Made by a program: the position numbers and the translations under genes. A model generated the notes under the pieces. It was given only the letters and a program-made list of their open reading frames with translations, was not told the DNA's origin and did no database searches. Below are positions 51,573 to 62,467 of a DNA stretch of 64,000 nt, piece after piece (position 1 is the first letter of the stretch; every line of letters begins with the position of its first letter). Location of the stretch: contig KN834757.1 in assembly GCA_000827265.1 (NCBI GenBank), positions 658,537 through 722,536 on the forward strand. Reading direction: 5' to 3'. The DNA comes from Collybiopsis luxurians FD-317 M1. Taxonomy: Eukaryota > Basidiomycota > Agaricomycetes > Agaricales > Omphalotaceae.

Positions 51573-53063
51573 TGCAACAGATACGAGTAAATGTGGCCTG
51601 AAGATTGGAGAGTGCTATTGTGAGTGTTATATACTTTGCTGTTGCTGCGGTAAATGTCATTAATGATAGACGTTCCATCGTCCGGAACGCTAGCTGTAGA
51701 TATTAGATGGAAACTCCCGGTTGGACGGTGATTGCTTCCCGTCTGCCGTCTCACGGCTTCTTGGCAATGCCGACGTATGGTCGCCGTTCGTATTTATGTA
51801 TCGCTTGTTCACCGATCAAATGCTAAACAAGGTCACCATGGATTCATGGAAGAATCTTGCACAACAAACGTTTGGTGGAATAGCGGATTGAGAGCTGTAG
51901 AGACTGTGCTTCAGCTCCTTGATTGACGTAGACATCGCGAAGGTATTACGAAGCTGCGGATGACCATGATGCACCGTTACAATCCTGACAAGAACGATTA
52001 GACCCACTTGTAAGTGTTCTCCGAGAGCCGACGTGTGCGGACGAAGTGGGCGCGCAAGTGTAAAGCTGTATAAACCAGAATGCCAGATACGCTACTTGCC
52101 ACGGAACGAAGAGGAAGATCAGCAAGAATACCAAGGCCATCGAGACAGTGATTGTGCTTCGGTGTATGGCCACTTCTTCGTTTCGCCTTCAAGGAGTTCA
52201 ATTTCACGATAGCCGGAACTTCCCGTCCAAAGGTCAATCGCGCCAGTAAGCCAAAGGCCAGGGAAGCGCCATCAGCAGTCCCCAACTGGTGCAGACCAAT
52301 CCACCAGCAATGATCATGAACATAGGTGCAATGGTTGCGAGGAAGTGCTCTGCGATGATGATGTCTACCGACTATTCATTGCTCTTGTTCTTCAGTTTAC
52401 GGTTCATGATTCAACGAGACGAGGTCCTTATATCGGACTATCTTGGCATCATGAATCATTTCGAGTGTTGACTTCTTGCCCTTGTAAGTTCTTCCGGGTA
52501 TCAGCGATAATTAACTTTTATGACACTTGCAACGAGCCGTGCGACCGGCAAAATTTGGCCTAGATTTTCTTGACGAACTGGAAACTACATTTTTTAAGCC
52601 ACGGCTTTGAGATGAGGGCGACCGAGTTTCGGATTCTATATCGGTGCTTTTCAATTTCCAAGATAGTGTGTTCTCTTAAACTAACTGGAAGTGTATATAT
52701 GTCAATGGCGAGAGTAAAATATCTTTCGTTCATGTGCCCACAAGTCAGTTCACATACTATATCATACCGAGAACTGAGTTGCGGCGGACAAGCCATCCCG
52801 CACTTGGTACCTCCTCCCGGGTCTCAAAATGGGGGAACTTGTTTTGCAAGGTATGCTGTTGCCTAATTTTGATTTTTTTCCCGCTTTACTTACTGCTGCC
52901 GAACGGAACACTTTATTTCCCCGGAAAGCTGGCTAATACCACAAAGCTTGCTACTCGAAAACATCCATTATTTTGGACATCATTCGATCGCTCTAGTCAT
53001 CTATGGCTGTCAGGAATCCAGCACGAAATTCTCTGATATCCGAGCAATAGACGCATTGGCCCT
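51573..53063. other. Intergenic upstream of PAF-AH 3
   Basis: Shorter and more diverged than the corresponding regions of units 1 and 2. No gene recognised. Confidence 0.55.
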
Positions 53064-53936
53064 TCAGCCATGGTAGTGGATATGGATGACCGCATTCTCT
53101 GAATTGCACACGGACACCATGCTGCGGTACTGGTTGCCCCCAACCGTGTTAAAATCCCCGCCTCGGATGGTGGCCTTTGCATCGGCAAGGGTTGTTATGG
53201 GATTCATAGCAGATGTAATATTGGTGCGTGATGACCTGGGGGTTATGGATGAAGGTACGTTTGAGTTCCTACTGCTTGGCCGCTGTTCCTGATCTTCTTC
53301 CAGTATTTTAATTCCTATCTTTGTAAATTGTCCATCATCTTCTGGCTGGCGAATCTTCAGCCGAGTGAGTCTCCGCTGCGCAGAGATCGGTTACTCGTTG
53401 AACCAAGTATGCTCAGACTGTTAGTCTCTTACCTCTAAATCCGCTCCCCTTGTCTTCACCTCCGCCTGAAGCTCTTTGGTCCTTCGCAAGTCCCACACTC
53501 GCATCAACCTCTCCATGCATTTACCTCGCCTTTGCAACACATCTATGAGCTGGTTATAACGTTCCAAGGTTCTATATTCGACGCAATTTGTCCCATGTCA
53601 TTCATTTAAATTTCCAGCATCAATCACTCACCTAGAGAATTCTTGCAATCTATTCTCAAGTTGGTCCAACATCACCTTTCTTTGTTGCTCGGGTGTTATG
53701 TCGTGCTCGTAAAGCACTATATCCAATATGTCCTTGATGTCATTTGATAATTTTTTAACTGGCTTTCTGTATATTGACGAGATGTTTGATGATTCAATCT
53801 GTGCATGTTCAATACGTTGTACCTCAAGACTAAAACCTGATAGACTTGCCTTCGTCACAATAGTTCCTTGCAAGCACTGAAGACTCTCCAAAATCGGTAA
53901 GTACATTTCGCTGTCAGTGTTTCCATCCATTGCCAT
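53064..53936 (-). CDS. Coiled-coil protein with TIxGGxF motif, copy D (about 234-251 aa)
   Basis: Exons 53632-53936, 53433-53571, 53064-53375 give 251 aa. Exon 1 also contains AAG/GCAAGT..CACAG/ATT, the GC-AG intron of copies A and C; here it is 51 nt and open, so spliced (234 aa) and unspliced (251 aa) forms would both stay in frame. Helical part with QLENRLQEFSR, then LMRVWDLRRTKELQAEVK, a Ser/Arg linker (RPSSRNSNVPSSITPRSS) and the best-preserved motif of the family, ATIRGGDFNTVGGNQYRSMV, ending IHIHYHG. It stands at the array end with no PAF-AH gene to its right. Confidence 0.75.
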
Positions 53937-55044
53937 CGTATTGGCTGCTTTGAACTAAGCAATGAGGTGGGATGGGATGAAAGGACGAGATTATTGTAGT
54001 CTTTTCTGTGAGGTGTTCCTGGTAAACCAAGGGTTTTGTTCAGATGGACAGGTTTTATGCCGGTTCTGTGTCTCTGTGGCTACTGTGAGATCGGTTTGCT
54101 CTGGCTCATCCAGGTGTATTGAATGTGGCTTGGGATTGGCGCCTCAGGTTACAGGTGATGATGTCTGCCACTGCAGTTGAGAGGATGATTTTGCGGTTTG
54201 AACTTTGCGGTTTAGAAGATGCGGTTTTACATTGGAGTACTTGGTGCTGTTTGGATCATCTTGAGTGTTGAGTTCGCATTTTGTTCCTCCCGATTCCTCT
54301 TGCTACTACGTAAGCTCAATGTATCTCTAACGGAACTTTCATGAAGCCACACCTTTGAAGCCATGACTCATGTCTCTGAACTGCCTGCCTTCTTAGAGTC
54401 ATACCTCATGTTTCATTGCTTCTCTTATCTCTAGGAAAACTGTAGAGAAGACGCACGGTGCGGTTTGTTCTAGTCAAATCTTCAGTGTACCTTAGAGTAA
54501 GTATGGTTGCATTTTCTACATAAGCTGTATATGCCGGTAATTTGTTCATTGAAAGCCTGAGGCTTGAGCCTCGATCTCAACAGCTTAACTGATACCTCAT
54601 GGCGGCTATATCTATATTGTTTTTCAGATATGTACGATAAGAATGAGTATCTACGCAAAGACAAATGTTTGATATCGCATCCGTAGTCCTCCGATATTCA
54701 CCATACACATGCTTTTAGCTCAGCTCAACGAGCCCTCTATAACCGACCTCACGACGAAATATTGCAACAGAATCCTTTGGTGGCACTGAAAGGATCTTCA
54801 ACCATCCTCAGCTACTCGCCGCTCACTTCATTCCGGGTTCACGTTGTGCTTGAAACCAGCTTACAGCAGGGATCAAGCCTGGGATGTATTAGACGCGTTA
54901 ACAAGCGATAAAATGCAGTGCATACGGATAGATATCTGGTTCATGTAAGTACTACAATGCACCGGGAGAAATTTCATACTTGGCAAGCTTCTCGGCACTT
55001 TGGTCGAAAGCTTACTGACGGGGCAAAGGGATTCATAAGAAAAT
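53937..55044. other. Intergenic between array and P450 relic
   Basis: No gene recognised. Confidence 0.5.
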
Positions 55045-56175
55045 ACAAGATGAGCTTCTTGTAACGAATGTTTCGGTGATTGCACACGATCGGTCCTGAA
55101 TATCAGTCTGCTTTCCATCCCATGCTCACTGAACTCTGGTGCAATTGTGTAGCAAGCCAAGGTGGATGTTGCGGCGATCTGTAGAGAGGTGGTGGAGATG
55201 TGTCTAGCGGGCTACACATGAAAAATCAAGGCATAAACCGGCGATAATGAGGTCAAAAGAAAGTTTGGAACGTCGATAGATACTCAGGTAAACATGTCAA
55301 GTGAATCCGAAAGCTGCCGAAATGAGATCCTTCAAATTTGGATTTAATTTTCCCTTCGAGACAGGAAAACTCGGAAGTTTAGATTAGATAATAAGTGAGG
55401 TTCGGGGTTGTGCACCATTGATATATCGAAATCACTGTATGCTGGTCAGCTTGGAATAACTCATTATTCCAATAAATATACCAGACGTGGTGTATCAAGA
55501 TAGGCCGTTTTGGAAGGAAAATAACCCTCGCAAACGTATTTAAATCAGCTGGAAAGTAGTCTAGGCCATTATGGAACCAGAACGTACGCACCTAGGAAAG
55601 AGTTTGGATTACAACATTTCCTTCATCATCGCAGTGATATACGGTAAGGTCAGTTCATCGAAGCTAGGTAAGGCCCTAGAGCCTTGTCGAGTTCACGATT
55701 GGCCACGTTTCAATATCATATTCTCGGTGCTAGGACGTGCATCCGAAACCGGTCGCGAGTCTCATCGGAAATTTTCATATAGCTAGATACTCAGTGGGGA
55801 CGTGGCGAGTACTGAAGCTCTAAGGGCTGCCGTAGTCGTATCATTATCTCCTATTATTGCGCGTCAGGGAAACTGAGAACTTCGATTACAGCCAAACTGA
55901 CGTCGACGACGTAGGCTAACTGTCACACAGGCAGTTTTAATGACCATTTACTGACGAAGCAAGTCCTGCTTGCAGGAATCCATTTGCCCAGAACCAACAG
56001 ACTTGCATAACTTAGAAGCATGTGGATGGCAAGGAGATGCAACGGACGTACTTTCCGTTCTTTGGTCATGGCACCAAAAAGACTTCAATCGTATTTACGC
56101 ACAATTCACTCCGTCTCTCGCTCTGCGCTTCACTCTAAGAAGCCACTCTGGCATGCAGTTTACGAAAATGAGAAT
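55045..56175 (-). pseudogene. P450 relic related to P450-5
   Basis: Matches P450-5 (59438-61595) from its exon 5 to its end in the same order, with all exon-intron blocks recognisable but many indels. At the heme loop FGFGRRVC has become FGF-Thr-stop-His-Val-Tyr, losing both the frame and the heme Cys (TGC to TAC). The N-terminal third is absent. Dead copy of a former tandem pair. Confidence 0.88.
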
Positions 56176-57696
56176 CTATTGGACGCGTGAAACTCTTGCC
56201 ACACTTCTTTCATTCCGGCCCGCCAACGCTTTTTGCACCCAATGCATCCCCCTCGCTGACCAGCCTACATGCGAGTCTTTCAAGAGCACTTCAGAAGCTC
56301 GTAGTCTTATCATGGGCTCTGTCAGGATAGTGAATGTCTAGAAAAATACTCAGATGGGAGTCGTTAACTTAAGTTCTTCTACCTTCAACTCATCGGAACT
56401 CTTTCTCTCGTCTTTGCGCCAGTTGCACAAGTGCTCTGGAGCTTCACATATACCCATCAGAACGGGTAGGGGTGGAGGCCAGGCGGTATCTTCTGCTGAA
56501 GAACAGTACCAAGAGAACTGCAGCACTCTGATTCCCTCTCGTACGGAATTGAGGACGAAGATACTTTTGCTTTCCGTAAAGGGGGTTTCGGTCTGTCGGT
56601 ACCCTTGGCATCCAATTTTCAAGCTCAAACAGCAACGAGTATCTCCCATCTCTTCGCAGTGGATGACTTTCAGTCGCTACCTAATCGTTCGAAACTCACT
56701 GCGGCCCCATCTGTTTGACTGGCAGATCACCCATGGCATTCTCAGAAATTGCGCAGCAGCCCCTGCTCGTTTACGATTTCATGTTCAAAAGCCCCGCCAT
56801 TACGTCGACCACATCATCCAGGTCTTCCGGCACACGCAGTGACGATAACAGAGCAGCTGCCGCCAGAATGTTCACATCATTTCACATCTGGTCTCACACC
56901 ACACCGTTTCACGAAATTCTATTGGCGCTGCGAGGTTTGGGCCTGCAAAATAACAGAGCCCGCCCTAGTACCTCTCCTACCCAACATCACATATTCTAAA
57001 GTATCAAACTTGAAACTAGCCTTTTGCTTCCCATTCCAGTTCAATGGATCACTGATTGCGCCATACTCGATGTCACTGTTTTTGGAGTCTCAGAGACCTA
57101 CCACCCTGCCGAGGAGACATCGGTGCATGACGAGGAAGTAGCAGCTCCATTTCGATATCGAGGAAGTTGCTTATCGCTTTATGGGCAGGTGAAATAGGCA
57201 TTTGTGAAGTTGAAGTCGGACGGATTGGTTGTGAGTGGGGGAATTGATTACGTCGGTGCTTGAGTAGGTGAGGTTTTGGGAGGTCTTTGGATATGGTGTA
57301 GCTCTCTTCGTCCTTCCATTCACAAACAGTCAGGTTTTCCATACGCCCGGTTTGGTACTTGTCTTGTAAAACATACTCGCAGATTTCTCTTGTTCGTCTT
57401 TATTGCTTTCGTTTGAGCATTCGCTGTACGGATTACAATGATTTTGATAGATCGGCGCATGTACAGCAACAACTACGAACAGAAATAGGTACATCTTTCA
57501 CGGTGCAAACCACTTTTATTAGAGCGGGACAGGCAAAAACGTCCAAATAGGTGAGATAGAAGGTCCCTGATCTTTCCCACGCACTCTTATTATACGCTAA
57601 CCCTCCTTGCTCTACTCTTTCACCAATTTTTTACGAACAGTATTCGCTCGTATGGGATTCACACTGGGATCATAAGCTCGAATATGAAGACCAGGC
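56176..57696. other. Interval with unassigned open frames
   Basis: Frames at 56354-56842 (+) and 56749-57141 (+) are long but overlap, have no motif and look composition-driven; not called. Confidence 0.5.
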
Positions 57697-59005
57697 ATAG
57701 AGGACCTTGAAGGTCGCGGAAATACTTATACCGCAAGAAATGGAGGGTAGACTTTGTGTATTTCAAGCTTACGCACCATTGAACCAACTAGTCGACGAGA
57801 ACCATAACACTCGTGGCTTATTGATTGTGGGTAGCCCTGGTATCGGCGCGTCGAAGTTCCAGTTATACCGACGAATACGCTTATTGACTTACAGGGAAAT
57901 TCACCTTTTTGTCGTATAAGCTTGTTCTTCGGCTATCTCAAAGACTACCTACTCTTCTGTGTAATGACGGTGAACTGCACCTTTTTTGTGAACACGATGC
58001 TTCCCTCGTCACGGTCGAGCCTCCAACATGTTTTCTCGTCCCATCTGGCATCAGGTAATGGCCCTTGTTGATGCGGATAAGGGGCTCAAGCCACCCTGCC
58101 ATACTGTGGTCTAACAGTTCTCGCGCATCTGTGATTTTTGCGACATCGCCACAGCTGAAGCGATACAAGGATTGGGCCAAGAATCGGGTTGTAGATCGGT
58201 TTATTCCTGAGTTGTGAGCTCGTCTCCACCGCCCATGACCGCCCTGAGGACAATGATGCTCGTGCCGCATCGGGATACTCCTCGGAAATCCCGCGTTCAG
58301 CTGCACATGTATTGGTCGAGACTTATGCGGTAACCAGGGACAACGTCCAAATCCTTCACAGTCGTGTCCGATCCCAAACTATAATGCAGGACCGAAGAAT
58401 TATTTCATAAGTGACGGGAATCCTATTTAGCGTTAACTAACCACAGTCGTTTCTCCTTTTTTGGGTACTTCGCTTGGCTGGCTTTTCGAAATCTTTGGCG
58501 ACTGACAAGGCATTGTTGATCTTCAATTCATTCCACTTGTCAGCGCATGTCAGCACTGAACCTCAAATGTCTTGAGCGATGACGTCACAGTAGCCGAGCA
58601 AAACTTTTGGGTGCCTGCTGAGGGGAATAATCCTGCCTGGAATGCATTTGTTTACCTGTCCATTGGCAAAAGCAATATGGTATTGACCTTCAAATGACTG
58701 TTGGACGAAAACGGAAGTTGGATGCTGATGGGCTTGCCGCTCTAGCGCGTCGATTCCAGGCTGCTGGTGTCTCTCCTTCCAAGTACTTTTTTCTCTTTGT
58801 CACACCAAAGGATTACTCCTTCACGCTTCCCAACGATATCAGTCTCACAAATAGAAGGAAATGGAAGTTTTGTCAACTCCCACTTCGAGTTACCGAGTCC
58901 AATGCAAAGGGTGAGTTTCAAAACCATAAAGATCTACATCAAGTGGTTGTTCATTGTCCAATAAACTTAGGGGACAAGCAGATTTTCTGTCCTACTCGGG
59001 CTTAG
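57697..59005 (+). pseudogene. Crinkler/RHS-like NTPase gene, decayed
   Basis: Fragments in order on one strand, in shifting frames. First an N-terminal stretch with GLLIVGSPGIGAS (a P-loop whose Lys is Ala), then IRLLTYREIHLFVV ended by a stop. Next is SPQLKRYKDWAKNRVVDRF, and finally MTVGRKRKLDADGLAALARR..SPSKYFFLFVTPK. This order (P-loop, R-x-W-x-K block, late MTV..L..L..FV.P) is the one I know from large fungal Crinkler/RHS-like families. Several stops and frameshifts make it non-functional. Confidence 0.6.
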
Positions 59006-59437
59006 ACAAGTTTGGGTAAAGATGCCTGTTCTAACGGAGACCACACCGGCTACTCTACAAAATCCTCGATTTTTCATCTCATCCGTGAAACTTACATTCA
59101 CTCTTGGCCCAATTCTGGCCCGCCATTAGTTCGACTGTTTTTACACAATCCCTTTGTTGACTGACCTGCAAGCAAACTTCATCGCTTGCGCTTGTCTTAC
59201 CTCATAATTTAATCGAAGCAGCGGTGCTACGGCATACTCCAATCGAATATCTGATTCATTCGGGGTTTGTTTGGCCAGCATAGCGTCAGTTGCATATCTG
59301 ATGATGCCTGAATTGTATAATCTGTGAAACAGCTCGTTTCTTAACTGCGAACAACTTACAACCTATCAAAATAAAATGTATGTATGTACTTGGTATGTAC
59401 CTAACTGTACCTTTATACACCCTTCCTCTCGCTCGTC
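59006..59437. other. Intergenic, P450-5 3' side
   Basis: No gene recognised; includes a short ATGTATGTATGTAC run. Confidence 0.5.
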
Positions 59438-61595
59438 TCAGCTCAAGCTCACCCCCAACGACCTTTCTACGTCCTTCGACCTCGGGATGAACCTACACTT
59501 GAAAGAGAGCGGATGGTTAAACATAGTCGGTCCCGAATACCACTGTGCTTTCACAGGAACCTCCTTTCCATGCTCATCGAGCTCTGGTGCAATCGTATAA
59601 CAAGCCAATATGGATGCTGCGGCAATCCATAGAGAGGCAGTAGCGATGTGTTTACCGGGCTGCATATAAGAGGGGGTCGTCTTAGTGACTTTGCGATAGT
59701 AGCAATGATGAAGGAAGAAGATACTCACGCAAACACGTCGACCGAATCCGAAAGCTGCAGAAGCAGGATCCTTGATTTTGGGATTCAATTTTCCCTCTGG
59801 ATCGAGGAACCGTGAAGGGTTGAATAAGTGAGGTTCGGGGTAATCTTCTTCGTTGTGCATGATTGACCTATTTGGAACGAATTCTAAGTTGGGATTAGCT
59901 TGAAGAGGAGAATAAGTTTACCAAACGTTGGGCATTATGATAGACCCTTTCGGAAGGAAGTACCCTTGGTAAATATCGTCTTGGATGAGTTGGTGAGGTA
60001 AGCCTGGTAGCAAGAAGAAATTGGTCGAAAGGGAGTACAGGCCATCATGGATACCGAGCGTACTTACTTAGAGGAGTGATTGGATTATGTCTCAGCACCT
60101 CCTTGACAATCGCAGTGATATACGGTAATGACGGTTCATCACTGAAACTGGGTAAATCTCCAGATCCTAGAACCTTGTCAAGTTCACGATGGGCTATGGT
60201 TTGGCAATGTGGATGCTAAGGTTATTCGTGGTGAGTCCTACCAGTAGGTTCATAAATCCAGCTGCTCACCTCCAGCATGGCGAGTACGAAAGCTCCAAGA
60301 GCCGCTACGGTCGTATCACTACCACCTTCAGAAGTGGTTGCGCGTCAGGGAAACGTTTAGAATACGCAAGCCAAACTGACCTCCATATGCCGTCACAGAA
60401 GCCGTTTTAATGACTCTTTCTTGATGAATCAAGTCCTGCTTGGGGTCCATTTGCTCGAGAGCAACGGACGCTAGAGATGCGGTTGCAGTCCCCTTCACCT
60501 TGAAGGTACGACTTTGAGGGAAAGGCAAGTATATGGAAGCAGCTGACGTACCATCCGTTCTTTGGTGACGGCAAAAGGACCTTCAATCATCTTCACGCGT
60601 AGTTCACTCCATTTCCTGGCTCTCCGTTTGAAATCTGCTCCAGGGAACCATTCTGGGACGTATTTTACTGAAAATGAAATTAGAACCGTTAATTAATGAA
60701 TGACAAGGAGGCGATCGAACAAATGGCTTACGAATAGGAATCTGGTCGACGTAAAATGCACCAGGGGTGCTAGCAACAGACATGGATTCCAGAGCTGCCA
60801 TTACCGTAGGAAGATAGGGCTTGGCCTCTTCTCCTTGAATTCCGTAAGTGACGTCCATGATGAATACTGCAGCCCATCTATGAAGAACAATTCAAATACC
60901 AGCGATTTCCGCGGCGCGTGTCCACTCACAATTGAAGACTTTTCATAACATCACCAGAGCGAGGAAGAACCCGAAGAAGATCATGAGTGGCGCTGAGTTG
61001 TTTCGTGTGGAAACGTTTTGGGTCGGTAGGAGGCATCGCTTGGCTCATAATCCTTCGTTGAGCCTTCCAGAAATCATCGTTGGATCTGAATACGAACGTA
61101 TCTCCCCAGCTATACGCGAAACTTGAATATTCAACCTTCAAGCTTGGTGATGCGTCACTCACCCCATCAGCTCACCCAACATTACTGTACCAGGACGACC
61201 GGAATAGATTGCCGATCTTTTCTCGAGAAGATCGCTGACAGCCTTTTGCGAATTCAATACGATGATAGAATTACCAAGGGCACTGAGGTGTATGATGTCC
61301 GAGTCTGCGCGGAGTTGGGCGATTCAGTTCCTGGATCCCTCGAACGTGCGCGCGCGATGCGCCCCGTGTAGTATTGCACGAATGAAATGAATGCAGGCTC
61401 ACCGAATTGACGACACATCTCCGTGTAGTCATGCCAAAGAAACCCTCCATTTGGTATGTGAAATAAGTTTTCTACTATTGGGAGCTTCTTCGGACCTGGA
61501 GGGAGAGGATACGGACGAGATGATGCTTTTTTCGCGCGGGTATATAGGAAGTAAAAGAGAGGGAGAAAGAAAAGAATGAGGGTGGGTGGTAGCAT
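59438..61595 (-). CDS. Cytochrome P450 copy 5, different family (517 aa)
   Basis: Eleven exons: 61403-61595, 61163-61304, 60930-61121, 60732-60877, 60552-60667, 60381-60498, 60270-60325, 60068-60215, 59922-60003, 59729-59867, 59438-59659 (1554 nt, in frame). N-terminal anchor (about 1-18), hinge PLPPGP, helix C WGDTFVFRSNDDFWKAQRR, KYVPEWFPGADFKRRAR, I-helix GGSDTT (303-308), ExxR EVLR (360-363), PNVWSIMHNEEDYPEP, heme loop FGFGRRVCPGK with Cys444. All essential residues are present. Exon borders differ from the 3350-24216 cluster, so it is a separate lineage. The dead copy at 55045 shows this family was also duplicated. Substrate unknown. Confidence 0.93.
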
Positions 61596-62467
61596 TTACT
61601 TGGTGACCCGGAATGGGAGAAACAGCGAGACCTTTGGAGATGGTCTAAAATCCATGTGCTCTTTTAAAGTGGCTGCACTACAAATGTAGCGTGCCGATGA
61701 TTATCATACATTGATAAGTATGTACTTATTGGTCCAGAACTCCGGAACAGACGCGTCAAATGTCAGAAATTTTTAAAGATGTATTGGCGAATAAGCTACA
61801 GCTCTTGGCTCACAAATTCAAACTTCGTGAGACGACGACTACTAGATACAGACTGGGAAACTGTGTACATAGATACTCCGACAAATGCTTGAACCCTGAA
61901 ATGACTGCCAGAAGCTGCCAGTTAATGTGTACAAGAAATGTCGGCCATACAATTGAGGCTGCTCCACGTACTTACATGTATGTTCTGTGGTTCTAACGCG
62001 AATTGGTAGAACTGACGATAACGTCAGAGGAAGCGAGAAGCGGCTAGGCACCCCCTGGACCAAAAATAATTCATCTTTCTCTCTGGAATTCAAAGAATGT
62101 ACACCCTGAAATCTGAGAGTAAGTATTGAATAAGCTGGCCACAATCGGCGAAACTGTGGAAAGAAAGTTTGAATATGAACGTAAAATGTAAGGATTTTTT
62201 CTGAAATCAGAGATGCAACTGTTTGGCTATGTGCTCTGCCAATCATCAACGCTCAAGGCTACGACTGGGGCGGCAAAGAAATCATCACTGGAAGGGAATG
62301 AAATGGAACTCACACCAAAAATAAAAAAATGCGATGATGGTGGTCAACAGGAGAAAGAGTCACGTGGTGGAATTTCGCTGCGCTGCTGCGTCTTCGCTGG
62401 TCTTCACTGACGCCGGCGGGCTACACACCCTGATATTCCGCCTCTACGTCGACCGACTGCGCCCAAC
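61596..62467. other. Divergent promoter region, P450-5 / VPS35
   Basis: 870 bp between two divergent start codons. TTTTAAAG at about 61660 is a possible TATA element for the P450. No gene recognised. Confidence 0.5.

Noticed and set aside
56354..57141. Two overlapping + strand frames (162 and 130 codons)
   Set aside because: No recognisable domain, mutually exclusive, no splice structure; probably chance.
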